From Jannaschia sp. M317 (lineage in GTDB: Bacteria; Pseudomonadota; Alphaproteobacteria; Rhodobacterales; Rhodobacteraceae), in assembly GCF_025141175.1 (NCBI RefSeq), contig NZ_CP081155.1, forward strand, positions 2,571,001 through 2,635,000: DNA of 64,000 nt, read 5' to 3'. Below the pieces are notes generated by a model. The model ran no database searches. It worked only from the letters and a program-made list of their open reading frames with translations, and was not told where the DNA came from. This document shows, in pieces, positions 29,143-38,282 of the stretch; positions within the stretch are counted from its first letter, which is position 1, and each line of letters begins with the position of its first letter. The position numbers were made by a program, and so were the translations under genes.

Positions 29143-29880
29143 ATGGTGAAACTTGATCCCTTTCTCGCCCTCGCCTCTGACGATTGTTCCAATTGTCCGA
29201 TTCGCCACCGTGCCGTCTGCGCATCCTGCGAAGGGGAGGAATTGGAACGTCTCGCAAGGATGAAGTCCTACCGCAGCTGGAAAGCCGGTGAGACGATCGT
29301 CATGGAGGGCGACGCTCTGCCCTTTGTCGGCTCTATCGTGTCGGGCTGCGCCACGCTGACACGCTCGATGGAAGACGGGCGGATGCAGATGGTGGGTCTG
29401 CTCATGCCGTCGGATTTCGTGGGCCGCCCCGGGCGAACGACTGCCCCCTACGAAGTGGTGGCCGCCACGGACGTGACCCTGTGCCTGTTCCGGCGCAACA
29501 GCTTTGAGGACATGATGCAGGACACGCCGCATGTGTCGTCGCGCCTGCTGGAAATGTCGCTTGATGAACTGGACGCCGCGCGGGACTGGATGCTGGTTTT
29601 GGGCCGCAAGACAGCGCGCGAAAAGGTCGCGACCCTGCTGGCGATCGTGCTGCGCCGGGCCGCCACCAGCGGCCACCCGCTGCGCGCCGAACTGCCCCTG
29701 ACCCGCGAAGCGATGGCCACCTATCTTGGCCTGACCATCGAAACCGTCAGCCGTCAGATCGGAGCCCTGAAACGCGACGGCATCATCCGGCTGGAAGGCA
29801 AACGCGGCGTTCTGTGTGACGATCTGGGCGCGCTGTTGACCGAAGCGGGCGACGACGAAGACGGGGCCGTCCTTGGCTAG
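29143..29880 (+). CDS. fnrL: Oxygen-sensing regulator FnrL
   Basis: The protein of about 245 residues is a Crp/Fnr regulator. N-terminal cysteines in DCSNCPIRHRAVCASC and a central cysteine (VTLCLFRR) provide ligands for an oxygen-labile 4Fe-4S cluster. The C-terminal helix-turn-helix is LPLTREAMATYLGLTIETVSRQIGALKRDG, with the E-x-x-S-R FNR recognition helix. It should act at the three TTGAN-type boxes in this window. Starts at GTG 29128, ATG 29143 and GTG 29146 are all possible. An AAGGG at 29137-29141 is too close to 29143 and fits 29146 slightly better. Confidence 0.92.
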   Translation: MVKLDPFLALASDDCSNCPIRHRAVCASCEGEELERLARMKSYRSWKAGETIVMEGDALPFVGSIVSGCATLTRSMEDGRMQMVGLLMPSDFVGRPGRTTAPYEVVAATDVTLCLFRRNSFEDMMQDTPHVSSRLLEMSLDELDAARDWMLVLGRKTAREKVATLLAIVLRRAATSGHPLRAELPLTREAMATYLGLTIETVSRQIGALKRDGIIRLEGKRGVLCDDLGALLTEAGDDEDGAVLG

Positions 29881-29904
29881 GACCCAAGGGCCGCGCCCGC
29901 CCTG

Positions 29905-30123
29905 CTAACCGCGTCGCCGCATGGCAAGCGCGTCTTCGGTCGTCAGAACGTTGCCCGCATACCCGTAAGAGCCGCTGCGCACGTCATGGATCCTGACTGA
30001 TGTGCCGCCTCTGATCGTCTCGCCGGCGACAGACCCAAAGGCATCGGTCACGCGGCGAATGATCTCGGCCTTTTCCGCGTCCGAGAAAACACCTTCGAGA
30101 ACCTGGATATCAATGGACGGCAT
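29905..30123 (-). CDS. Tautomerase-superfamily small protein (4-OT-like)
   Basis: The 72-residue protein begins MPSIDIQVLEGVFSDAEKAEIIRRVTDAFG. Pro2 would become the catalytic N-terminal proline after methionine removal, as in 4-oxalocrotonate tautomerase. The fold pattern beta-alpha-beta then fits. The physiological substrate cannot be told from sequence. It stands alone between fnrL and the ccoN FNR box. Confidence 0.75.
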   Translation of the reverse strand: MPSIDIQVLEGVFSDAEKAEIIRRVTDAFGSVAGETIRGGTSVRIHDVRSGSYGYAGNVLTTEDALAMRRRG

Positions 30124-30195
30124 GGGCCACGCTCCTCTGGGGGTCCTGATACCTAGACACTATTTCGCCGCCCATCCCCCTTGTCCACCGCGCGC

Positions 30196-30209
30196 TTGAC
30201 CCAGATCAA
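30196..30209 (+). promoter_or_regulatory. FNR box upstream of ccoN
   Basis: TTGACCCAGATCAA fits TTGAC-N4-ATCAA, an FNR site, centred about 88 bases before the ccoN ATG. This placement allows class II-type activation of ccoNOQP by FnrL. Confidence 0.87.
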
Positions 30210-30290
30210 GGCTGCACATCGCAACCCATCCTAAGCCCAGCCTCGAAGGGGTCCGTTTGACGACCCCTCTGAGACGGAAGGGACGACCGG

Positions 30291-31895
30291 ATGGACTATT
30301 TCAAGCTCGTTGCATTCGGGCTGGTCGGGTTGCTTGCGGCTATTTTGGCCAGCAAGGCACACGACGCAGCCTATATGTTGCACGCAATTATCATCATGTT
30401 GCTGTCTGCGGGGGCCTTCCTGTGGACCCTGCGGCACATGGAAACGGGGGCCCCGCGCGTCGTGGCCGCCGAAACCGGCTATATGGACGGGCCGATCCGC
30501 TATGGCGTGATCGCGACGGCGTTCTGGGGCGTGACCGGGTTCCTCGCCGGGACGTTCATCGCGTTTCAGCTGGCCTTTCCGGAGCTGAACTTCGACTGGG
30601 GTCAGCCCTTCACGAACTTCGGTCGCCTTCGCCCGCTGCACACCAGCGCGGTGATCTTCGCCTTTGGGGGCAACGCCCTGATTGCCACGTCCTTTTATGT
30701 GGTGCAGCGAACCTCGGCTGCGCGTCTCTGGGGCGGCAATCTGGCCTGGTTCGTGTTCTGGGGCTACAACCTGTTCATCGTTCTGGCGGCCACCGGCTAC
30801 CTGCTGGGCGCGACCCAGTCCAAGGAATACGCCGAACCCGAATGGTACGTGGACATCTGGCTGACGCTGGTCTGGGTAGCCTACCTGGCCGTGTTCCTGG
30901 GCACGATCCTGAACCGGAAAGAAAAGCACATCTACGTGGCGAACTGGTTCTTCCTGGCCTTTATCGTCACCGTCGCGATGCTGCATATCGTCAACAACCT
31001 GTCGATCCCGGTCAGCATCTTCGGCTCCAAATCGGTGCAGGTCTTTGCCGGTGTACAAGACGCGATGACGCAGTGGTGGTATGGCCACAACGCGGTCGGC
31101 TTCTTCCTGACGGCGGGCTTTCTGGGGATGATGTACTACTTCGTGCCCAAGCAGGCGGGCCGCCCTGTATACAGCTACAAGCTGTCGATCATCCACTTCT
31201 GGGCGCTGATCTTTCTGTACATCTGGGCCGGTCCGCACCACCTGCACTACACCGCGCTGCCTGACTGGGCCTCGACCCTGGGCATGGTGTTCTCGATCGT
31301 TCTGTGGATGCCCAGCTGGGGTGGCATGATCAACGGTCTGATGACGCTGGAAGGTGCCTGGGACAAGATCCGCACCGACCCGATCATCCGCATGTTCGTG
31401 GCGTCGCTCGCCTTCTACGGGATGTCGACCTTCGAGGGCCCGATGATGTCGATCCGCGCGGTCAACTCGCTGTCGCACTATACGGACTGGACCATTGGTC
31501 ACGTGCATTCGGGCGCGCTGGGCTGGAACGGGCTGATCACCTTTGGCTGCCTCTATTTCCTGACGCCAAAGCTGTGGAACCGCGCGCAGATGTACTCGGT
31601 GCCCGCGATCAACGCGCACTTCTGGCTCGCGACGGTCGGCATCGTTCTCTACGCCGCCTCGATGTGGGTCACCGGCATCATGGAGGGCCTGATGTGGCGC
31701 GAAGTGGATGCCAACGGCTTCCTCGTGAACTCTTTCGCCGACACGGTTCAGGCCAAGTTCCCGATGTATGTCGTGCGCGGCCTGGGCGGGGTTCTCTACC
31801 TCAGCGGTGCGCTGATCATGGTGTGGAACATGTGGATGACCATCCGCAGCCCCCGCACCGCCGCAAACGCCGACAACGCCATTCCCGCGGAGTAA
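30291..31895 (+). CDS. ccoN: cbb3-type cytochrome c oxidase subunit I
   Basis: The 534-residue catalytic subunit has about 12-14 hydrophobic segments. Histidines for haem b, haem b3 and CuB are visible in [41 protein letters not shown] and [13 protein letters not shown]. It reduces oxygen to water with high affinity and pumps protons. It is the first gene of ccoNOQP, downstream of an FNR box. Confidence 0.97.
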   Translation: MDYFKLVAFGLVGLLAAILASKAHDAAYMLHAIIIMLLSAGAFLWTLRHMETGAPRVVAAETGYMDGPIRYGVIATAFWGVTGFLAGTFIAFQLAFPELNFDWGQPFTNFGRLRPLHTSAVIFAFGGNALIATSFYVVQRTSAARLWGGNLAWFVFWGYNLFIVLAATGYLLGATQSKEYAEPEWYVDIWLTLVWVAYLAVFLGTILNRKEKHIYVANWFFLAFIVTVAMLHIVNNLSIPVSIFGSKSVQVFAGVQDAMTQWWYGHNAVGFFLTAGFLGMMYYFVPKQAGRPVYSYKLSIIHFWALIFLYIWAGPHHLHYTALPDWASTLGMVFSIVLWMPSWGGMINGLMTLEGAWDKIRTDPIIRMFVASLAFYGMSTFEGPMMSIRAVNSLSHYTDWTIGHVHSGALGWNGLITFGCLYFLTPKLWNRAQMYSVPAINAHFWLATVGIVLYAASMWVTGIMEGLMWREVDANGFLVNSFADTVQAKFPMYVVRGLGGVLYLSGALIMVWNMWMTIRSPRTAANADNAIPAE

Positions 31896-31901
31896 ACGGA
31901 T

Positions 31902-32687
31902 ATGACCGATACGAAAAATCCCCGCGATCCGAACGCAACCCCGGAGGCCCCGGCCTCCGGCACCGAGAAGATCACCTTCCATCAGCGGTTTGAACGCAAT
32001 GCAACGTTGCTGATGGTCGGCTCCTTGTTGGTGGTGACGGTGGGCGGCATCGTCGAAATCGCACCGCTGTTCTGGCTGGAAAACACCATCGAGGACGTGG
32101 AAGGCATGCGCCCCTACACCCCGTTGGAGCTGACCGGGCGGGACATCTACGTCCGCGAAGGATGCTATGTCTGCCACAGCCAGATGATCCGCCCGATGCG
32201 CGATGAGGTGGAACGCTACGGCCACTACTCGCTGGCGGCGGAATCGATGTACGACCACCCGTTCCAATGGGGCTCCAAACGGACGGGGCCGGATCTGGCA
32301 CGGGTCGGCGGGCGCTATTCGGACGAATGGCACGTCGATCACCTGCGCGATCCGCAGTCGGTCGTGCCCGAAAGCATCATGCCGAAATACGCCTTCCTGG
32401 CCGATACCAAGCTGGAGACGGAGCACGTCGGCGACCTGGTGGCCACGCACCAATTCGTGGGCGTCCCCTACACCGACGAAATGGTCGAGATGGCGCGCGC
32501 CGACATGGCCGTGCAGGTCGATCCCTTCGGCGACTACGACGGGCTGCAGGAACGGTATCCCGGCGCGCAGGTGCGCAACTTCGACGGACTTCCCGCGCTG
32601 ACCGAGATGGATGCGCTGGTGGCCTACCTTCAGATGATGGGCACGCTGGTGGACTTCTCCACCTTCGAACCCGACGCGAGCCGTTGA
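31902..32687 (+). CDS. ccoO: cbb3-type cytochrome c oxidase subunit II (monohaem cytochrome c)
   Basis: The 261-residue protein has one N-terminal membrane anchor ([24 protein letters not shown]) and a single c-type haem motif CYVCH, with the distal methionine probably in the [10 protein letters not shown] segment. It passes electrons from CcoP to the CcoN active site. It follows ccoN by six bases. Confidence 0.96.
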   Translation: MTDTKNPRDPNATPEAPASGTEKITFHQRFERNATLLMVGSLLVVTVGGIVEIAPLFWLENTIEDVEGMRPYTPLELTGRDIYVREGCYVCHSQMIRPMRDEVERYGHYSLAAESMYDHPFQWGSKRTGPDLARVGGRYSDEWHVDHLRDPQSVVPESIMPKYAFLADTKLETEHVGDLVATHQFVGVPYTDEMVEMARADMAVQVDPFGDYDGLQERYPGAQVRNFDGLPALTEMDALVAYLQMMGTLVDFSTFEPDASR

Positions 32688-32699
32688 GGAGACGCGACC

Positions 32700-32924
32700 A
32701 TGGACCTCTATTCTATCCTGCGTGAATTCGCCGACAGCTGGGCGCTGCTGGCCTTGTTCACCTTCTTCATCGGGATGGCGCTGTTCGTGTTCCGTCCCGG
32801 ATCCAAGGCGCTGCATGCGGACGCGGCCCAGGTGCCGCTGCGCGAACGCGATACGCCGATGACCTGTGCGGGGGCCTGCCCGGCCTGCACCTGCGCCACG
32901 ATCCCGGAAGGGGGTGCGAAATGA
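32700..32924 (+). CDS. ccoQ: cbb3-type cytochrome c oxidase subunit CcoQ with a Cys-rich tail
   Basis: The 74-residue protein has one membrane span (about residues 15-31) and the FRPGSKALHADAAQVPLR segment usual for CcoQ, which stabilises the oxidase complex. The C-terminal tail is odd: four cysteines at residues 56, 60, 63 and 65 (CAGACPACTC) form a possible metal-binding or redox cluster. Its stop overlaps the ccoP start by four bases. Confidence 0.93.
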   Translation: MDLYSILREFADSWALLALFTFFIGMALFVFRPGSKALHADAAQVPLRERDTPMTCAGACPACTCATIPEGGAK

Positions 32925-33799
32925 GCGGCAAGCGTCTGGACGAAGCCACCGGCACCGAAACCACCGGCCACAGCTGGGACGGCATCGAAGAGCTGAACAC
33001 ACCCCTGCCCCGCTGGTGGCTGTGGACGTTCTACGCCACGATCGTCTGGGGGATCATCTATGTGATCCTCTACCCTGCCTGGCCCCTGGTGTCGGGTGCG
33101 ACCAGCGGTGTGCTCGGCTGGTCCACCCGCGGCGAGGTGGCCGAACAGATCGACGCGGTGAACCTGTCCAACGCAGAGCTGATCGACAGCCTGACGACAA
33201 CCGATCTGGCCGTTCTGCCTGCCAACGAGGCGCTGCATGGCTTTGCCATTCAGGCCGGGGCCTCGGTCTTTGCCAACAACTGCTCGCAATGCCACGGTCG
33301 TGGCGCGGCCGGGGTGCAGGCGGCGGGCTATCCCAACCTGCTGGACGATGACTGGCTTTGGGGCGGCACGTTGGACGACATCGCACAAACCGTCCGCCAC
33401 GGCATCCGCAACGACGAAGACCTGGACGCCCGCTGGTCCGAGATGCCCGCCTTCGGCGAGATGCTCGAGGACGAGGAAATCACCACTCTGGTCGCCCATG
33501 TCCGCAGCCTGTCCGGCCTGACCGAGGCCCCCGGCACGGCGGGCGAGGAGCTTTACCTCGACAACTGTGCGTCCTGCCACGGCGACAACGGCCTGGGCGA
33601 CCGCGTGGTCGGTGCCCCGAACCTGACGGACGCCATATGGCTTTACGGCGGCTCGGCGGAAGACGTGGAATACACGATCCGCAATGCCCGCTTTGGCGTG
33701 ATGCCGCCCTGGCAGGGCCGCTTGGGCGAAGCCCAGGTCCGCGCCGTGGCCGCCTACGTCCACAGCCTCGGCGGCGGCGAAGCGCAAATCGGCGAGTAA
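32921..33799 (+). CDS. ccoP: cbb3-type cytochrome c oxidase subunit III (dihaem cytochrome c)
   Basis: The 292-residue protein has an N-terminal FixP_N-type segment (WDGIEELNTPLPRWWLWTFYATIVWGIIY) with one membrane span. Two periplasmic cytochrome c domains follow, with haem motifs CSQCH and CASCH. It accepts electrons from soluble or membrane cytochromes and feeds CcoO. It ends the ccoNOQP operon. Confidence 0.97.
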   Translation: MSGKRLDEATGTETTGHSWDGIEELNTPLPRWWLWTFYATIVWGIIYVILYPAWPLVSGATSGVLGWSTRGEVAEQIDAVNLSNAELIDSLTTTDLAVLPANEALHGFAIQAGASVFANNCSQCHGRGAAGVQAAGYPNLLDDDWLWGGTLDDIAQTVRHGIRNDEDLDARWSEMPAFGEMLEDEEITTLVAHVRSLSGLTEAPGTAGEELYLDNCASCHGDNGLGDRVVGAPNLTDAIWLYGGSAEDVEYTIRNARFGVMPPWQGRLGEAQVRAVAAYVHSLGGGEAQIGE

Positions 33800-33866
33800 A
33801 GGAACGCCCGCGCTGGTCTGAGGGGACCGGCGCGTGGCCAGCGGCCGGCTTGAGGGAGCCTGGCCC

Positions 33867-33905
33867 ACGCCCCCGGTGTCCATCCGCACCGGGGGTGTTT
33901 TCATT
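33867..33905 (+). terminator. Terminator after ccoNOQP
   Basis: A 12-base stem (33867-33878 with 33887-33898, one G:U pair) and an eight-base loop are followed by TTTTCATTTC. It lies 67 bases past the ccoP stop and before the FNR box of ccoG, so it separates the two cco operons. Confidence 0.85.
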
Positions 33906-33957
33906 TCGGCATCGGTGCCTGCGGCAAACTGACTTCGCACGCGGTTGGACCGCGCGC

Positions 33958-33971
33958 TTGATCCACGTCAA
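33958..33971 (+). promoter_or_regulatory. FNR box upstream of ccoG
   Basis: TTGATCCACGTCAA fits TTGAT-N4-GTCAA. It lies about 73 bases before the ccoG ATG and gives the assembly operon ccoGHIS its own FnrL control. Confidence 0.87.
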
Positions 33972-34037
33972 GGAAGCCACCGCGCCTGCGTGCAATCCAA
34001 CGGCCAGCGGACTCCCTCCCCCGCGAAGGATCGACCA

Positions 34038-35576
34038 ATGACAGACCAACCACTTTTTGCCGCGCAGGAACCCATCTTTCCCCGCAAGGTCCGCGGCACG
34101 TTCCGCAACCTGAAATGGGTCGTGATGATCGTGACCCTGGGCATCTATTATCTTGTGCCCTGGATCCGCTGGGATCGGGGCCCGAACCTGCCCGATCAGG
34201 CCGTCCTCGTGGATCTGGCCGGACGCCGGTTCTATTTCTTCTGGATCGAGATCTGGCCGCACGAATTCTACTTCGTCGCGGGCCTTCTGATCATGGCGGG
34301 GCTGGGGTTGTTCCTGTTCACCTCGGCGCTGGGCCGGGTTTGGTGCGGCTATACCTGCCCACAGACCGTCTGGACCGACCTGTTCATCCTGACCGAACGC
34401 TGGATCGAAGGCGACCGCAACGCCCGTGTCCGCCTGTGGAAGGCGAAATGGGACGCCCACAAATGGCGGCTGCGCCTGACCAAATGGGTGATCTGGGGGC
34501 TGATCGGTCTGGCGACCGGGGGGGCTTGGGTGTTCTATTTCGCGGATGCGCCGACCCTGCTGGGGGATCTGGTGACCGGACAGGCGCACCCGGTGGCCTA
34601 TACCACCATGGCGATCCTGGCCTTTACCACGGTCCTGCTGGGTGGCTTCGCACGCGAACAGGTCTGCATCTACATGTGCCCCTGGCCGCGTATCCAGGGC
34701 GCGATGATGGACGAAGGCACCCTGACCGTCGGTTACCGCGACTGGCGCGGAGAGCCGCGCGGCAAGCCCCGTCAGAACCGAGAGGGCGACTGCATCGACT
34801 GCATGGCCTGCGTGAACGTCTGCCCCATGGGCATCGACATCCGCGAAGGTCAGCAGATGGCCTGCATCACCTGCGCGCTGTGCATCGATGCCTGCGACGA
34901 GGTGATGGACAAGATTGGCAAGCCGCGCGGCCTGATCGACTATCTCGCCCTGTCCGACGCGCCGCCCGACACCCTGGCCGAACGTGTGGCCGCCAATCCC
35001 ATCGGCATCCGCGCCACCGGTGACGCCAGCACGATCCCCGCCCCTGGTGCCCCCGCCCCCGCGCCCAATGCCAGCCCGGTGCCGATCCTGACCCGCGCCG
35101 ACATCAAGGGATGGAAGCCGCAGCCGGTCTGGAAACACATCCTGCGCCCGCGCACGATCTTCTACACGATTGCCTGGGCATTGATCGGCGTGGCCCTTGT
35201 CGTCGCGCTGTTCATCCGGCCGGAAATCGACATGACCGTCGCTGCGGTCCGCAATCCGACATATGTGACCCTGTCGGACGGGACGATCCGCAATGCCTAT
35301 GATATCCGCCTGCGCAACAAGCACGGCGAGGCGCGCGATTTCCACCTGTCGCTGAACTCGGACGAGATTCTGCGCATCGTGGTCGAGGGCCGCGACGATC
35401 TGGTCGTCCCCGTGCCCCCGGACAGCACCACCCGCACCCGCGTCTATGTACAGGCCCGGCCGGGCGATCCGGCGGCAGGCGCCAACCGCGTCGACCTGCG
35501 GTTCTGGGTCGAAGACCTGATCAGCCAGGAACGCGCCTACGTCGACACCCACTTTCTCGGAACGGAGAGCAACTGA
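34038..35576 (+). CDS. ccoG: cbb3 oxidase assembly ferredoxin CcoG (FixG/RdxA)
   Basis: The 512-residue membrane protein has about five hydrophobic segments. Cysteine clusters for two 4Fe-4S centres are in DCIDCMACVNVCPMGIDI and CITCALCIDACDEVMD, and another conserved cysteine pair is in VWCGYTCPQTVW. The C-terminal about 120 residues form the periplasmic FixG_C-like domain. It acts in copper delivery and maturation of cbb3 oxidase, probably as a cupric reductase. The ATG at 34038 follows a GAAGGA site. Confidence 0.94.
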   Translation: MTDQPLFAAQEPIFPRKVRGTFRNLKWVVMIVTLGIYYLVPWIRWDRGPNLPDQAVLVDLAGRRFYFFWIEIWPHEFYFVAGLLIMAGLGLFLFTSALGRVWCGYTCPQTVWTDLFILTERWIEGDRNARVRLWKAKWDAHKWRLRLTKWVIWGLIGLATGGAWVFYFADAPTLLGDLVTGQAHPVAYTTMAILAFTTVLLGGFAREQVCIYMCPWPRIQGAMMDEGTLTVGYRDWRGEPRGKPRQNREGDCIDCMACVNVCPMGIDIREGQQMACITCALCIDACDEVMDKIGKPRGLIDYLALSDAPPDTLAERVAANPIGIRATGDASTIPAPGAPAPAPNASPVPILTRADIKGWKPQPVWKHILRPRTIFYTIAWALIGVALVVALFIRPEIDMTVAAVRNPTYVTLSDGTIRNAYDIRLRNKHGEARDFHLSLNSDEILRIVVEGRDDLVVPVPPDSTTRTRVYVQARPGDPAAGANRVDLRFWVEDLISQERAYVDTHFLGTESN

Positions 35577-36043
35577 TGACTGCCCTGCTCACAGGCCCGC
35601 TGACGGGCCGCAAGGTCCTCGCCATTTTCACCCTGCTGTTTGGCACGATCATTGCCGTAAACCTGACGCTGGCCTTCAACGCCGTGCAGACCTTTCCAGG
35701 GCTGGAGACGAAGAACAGCTACGTCGCCTCGCAGAAATTCGACGCCGAACGCGCCGCGCAGCAGGCGCTGGGATGGCAGGTCGCCGCCCATGTCGAAGGC
35801 GGGATCCTTGTCCTGGACCTGCGCGACGCGCAGGGGGGGGCCGTGGGCACTGCGGACATCTCGCTGACGCTGGGCCGCGCCACCAACGTGGCCGACGACC
35901 AGACGCCCGCATTGGCCTTTGACGGCACCGTGTGGCGTGCCCCGGTCGACGTGGCGCCGGGCAACTGGGACATCCGCATGGTCGCCACGGCCGAAGACGG
36001 CACCACCTTCCGGCGCCGCATCAAACTGGGCCGCATCCAATGA
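35576..36043 (+). CDS. ccoH: cbb3 oxidase assembly protein CcoH (FixH)
   Basis: The 155-residue protein has one N-terminal membrane span (VLAIFTLLFGTIIAVNLTLAF) and a periplasmic immunoglobulin-like domain. The NSYVASQKFDAERAAQQALGW segment is a FixH hallmark. It overlaps the ccoG stop (TGATG) and the ccoI start (ATGA). It helps assemble or stabilise the oxidase. Confidence 0.94.
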   Translation: MTALLTGPLTGRKVLAIFTLLFGTIIAVNLTLAFNAVQTFPGLETKNSYVASQKFDAERAAQQALGWQVAAHVEGGILVLDLRDAQGGAVGTADISLTLGRATNVADDQTPALAFDGTVWRAPVDVAPGNWDIRMVATAEDGTTFRRRIKLGRIQ

Positions 36044-38139
36044 CCGCCTTCGCCGATCCCGCCGATCTGCAGACGCCCGCGCCTATCCGCAGCCTGATCC
36101 TGTCGGTGCCCGACATGCGTTGCGCCGGGTGCATCGGCGGGGTGGAGGGCGCGCTGACCGCCCTGCCCGGCGTCACCGGGGCCCGCGTCAACCTCAGCGA
36201 CAAGCAGGTGCGCGTGACCGGTGCGGACCTGGACGCCGCGCCGCTGATCGCGGCGCTTGACCGGGCCGGTTTTACCGCCGCCGAGGTGGACGCCGCCGCG
36301 CTCGCCCCCACCACCGACGCCGAAGGCCGTCGCCTGCTGTCGCGGATCGGCGTGGCCGGGTTCGCGATGATGAACGTGATGATCCTGTCGGTCGCGGTCT
36401 GGTCCGGCGCGACCGAGGCGACGCGCACTCTGTTCCACTGGATTTCCGCCCTGATCGCCGTGCCCGCCTTGGCCTATGCGGCGCGGCCCTTCTTTGCCTC
36501 GGCGTTGACCGCGTTGCGGGTGGGGCGCGTCAACATGGATGTGCCGATCTCGCTCGCCATCGTTCTGGCGGCGGGCGTGTCGGTGCACGAAACCTGGATC
36601 GGCGGGGCCGAGGCCTGGTTCGATGCCGCCCTGTCCCTGACGCTGTTTCTGCTGATTGGCCGCTACCTCGACCATCGCACCCGGCGTGCTGCCCGGTCCG
36701 CCGTGGCCGCCTTGACCGCGCTGGAGGTGCCGCGCGCCACGCTGATCGACGAGGCGGGCGCGCGCGCCGTGCCGACGGCGGACCTGCGTGTCGGTGACCG
36801 AATCCGCGTGGCCCCCGGCGCGCGCATCCCCGTCGATGCCGAGGTTCTGGACGGCTGCGCCGATCTGGACCGGTCACTGATCACGGGCGAAAGCTTGCCC
36901 GTCCGTATGACGCCCGGCATGGCCGTCGCCGCCGGGGAAATGGTGCTGGACGCGCCCCTGACCCTGCGCGCGACAGCCGTGGGCGAGGATACGTCGCTGC
37001 GCCGCATGGCCCGCGCCGTGGCCGTGGCCGAAGGCGCGCGCGGGCGGCACGTGGCCCTGGCGGACCAAGCCGCCAAGATCTATGCGCCGCTGGTACACGG
37101 GTTGGCCGCCGCAGGGTTCCTGGGCTGGTGGCTGACGACGGGGGATGTGCACCACGCGATCCTCGTGGCCGTCTCGACCCTGATCATCACCTGCCCCTGC
37201 GCGTTGGGCCTGGCCGTGCCGACGGTGGCTGTCGCCACGTCTGGCCGGTTGTTCCGGGCGGGGCTTCTGCTGACCTCCTCCACCGCGCTGGAACGTCTGG
37301 CCCAGGTCGATGCGTTGATCCTGGATAAAACCGGCACGCTGACCACGGGCACCGCCCGATTGGACCATCTGGACGCCGAGGCGGCCTCGGTCGCGGTCGC
37401 GCTTGCCCGCACGTCGGATCATCCGGTGGCGCGGGCGGTCATGGCCGCCCTGCCCGACGTGCCCGCCGCCGAGTTGACCGACATTCGGGAAAATGCAGGC
37501 ACGGGGATGACCGCGCTCTGGCACGGGAAACCGGTGTCACTGGGCCGTGGCGCGCAGGGAACCGAGCTGGGCCTGCCAGGCCGCGCGCCCATCGACGTCT
37601 CGCCGGTGGAAACCCTGCGCCCCGGCGCGGCAGAGTTGATCCGCGCCGCACAGGCGCGCGGCCTGCCCGTGACACTGCTGTCCGGGGACAGGACCCGCGC
37701 GGTGCAAAAGGTGGCCGCGGACCTGGGCATTCCCGATTGGCGGTCCGAAGTGTCCCCTCAGGACAAGCTGGACCTGTTGCGCAGCGAGGCCAAGGCCGGC
37801 CGCCAAGTCCTGATGGTCGGCGACGGGTTGAACGACACCGGCGCGCTGGCTGCGGCCCATGCCTCCATCGTGCCGGCGACCGCGCTGGACGCGGCGCGGG
37901 TGACCGCAGACGCGGTGCTTCTGGGCGGTGACCTGTCGGTCATCGCGCAGACCCTGCGCGCGGCGCGAACGGCACGGGCGCGGATGTTGCAGAACTTCGG
38001 CCTGGCTGCCGCCTATAACGCGATCAGCATCCCCTTTGCGCTGGCAGGCCTTGCCACACCGCTGATGGCGGCGGCCGCGATGTCGGCCTCGTCGATCTTC
38101 GTCGTCCTCAACGCCATCCGCCCAGAAAGGAAGTCATGA
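36040..38139 (+). CDS. ccoI: Copper-transporting P1B-type ATPase CcoI (FixI)
   Basis: The 699-residue ATPase exports copper for insertion into cbb3 oxidase. It has an N-terminal heavy-metal domain (MRCAGC, Cys28 and Cys31), eight predicted membrane helices with the CPC metal site (TCPCALGLAVP), the phosphorylation motif DKTGTLT, and MVGDGLND in the hinge. The ATG at 36040 overlaps ccoH. Slow export for cuproenzyme assembly, rather than copper detoxification, is inferred from context. Confidence 0.95.
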   Translation: MTAFADPADLQTPAPIRSLILSVPDMRCAGCIGGVEGALTALPGVTGARVNLSDKQVRVTGADLDAAPLIAALDRAGFTAAEVDAAALAPTTDAEGRRLLSRIGVAGFAMMNVMILSVAVWSGATEATRTLFHWISALIAVPALAYAARPFFASALTALRVGRVNMDVPISLAIVLAAGVSVHETWIGGAEAWFDAALSLTLFLLIGRYLDHRTRRAARSAVAALTALEVPRATLIDEAGARAVPTADLRVGDRIRVAPGARIPVDAEVLDGCADLDRSLITGESLPVRMTPGMAVAAGEMVLDAPLTLRATAVGEDTSLRRMARAVAVAEGARGRHVALADQAAKIYAPLVHGLAAAGFLGWWLTTGDVHHAILVAVSTLIITCPCALGLAVPTVAVATSGRLFRAGLLLTSSTALERLAQVDALILDKTGTLTTGTARLDHLDAEAASVAVALARTSDHPVARAVMAALPDVPAAELTDIRENAGTGMTALWHGKPVSLGRGAQGTELGLPGRAPIDVSPVETLRPGAAELIRAAQARGLPVTLLSGDRTRAVQKVAADLGIPDWRSEVSPQDKLDLLRSEAKAGRQVLMVGDGLNDTGALAAAHASIVPATALDAARVTADAVLLGGDLSVIAQTLRAARTARARMLQNFGLAAAYNAISIPFALAGLATPLMAAAAMSASSIFVVLNAIRPERKS

Positions 38140-38282
38140 ACGTTCTGGTTTTTCTGATCCCGGTGTCGCTGTTGCTGGGGGCCTGCGGGCTGCTGGCGTT
38201 CCTCTGGACCCTGCGCAAGGGACAGTACGAAGATCTGGAGGGCGCGGCGGCGCGGATGCTGACCGACCGCGACCCGAACTAG
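38136..38282 (+). CDS. ccoS: cbb3 oxidase maturation protein CcoS (short gene)
   Basis: The 48-residue protein starts at an ATG that overlaps the ccoI stop (ATGA), with AAAGGAAG upstream. It has one membrane span (VLVFLIPVSLLLGACGLLAFLWTL), then the KGQYEDLEGAAARMLTD tail that is the family signature. CcoS is needed for cofactor insertion into the oxidase. It completes ccoGHIS. Its last four bases overlap the 3' end of the LacI gene on the other strand. Confidence 0.93.
   Translation: MNVLVFLIPVSLLLGACGLLAFLWTLRKGQYEDLEGAAARMLTDRDPN

Noticed and set aside
29905..30123. Assigning the small tautomerase-like protein to a specific degradation pathway
   Set aside because: Only the N-terminal proline and size support the family; no pathway genes are adjacent.
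30231..33002. Open frame of over 900 codons antisense to ccoNOQ
   Set aside because: The plus strand carries clear oxidase genes with haem motifs; the antisense product is low-complexity and Arg/His-rich.
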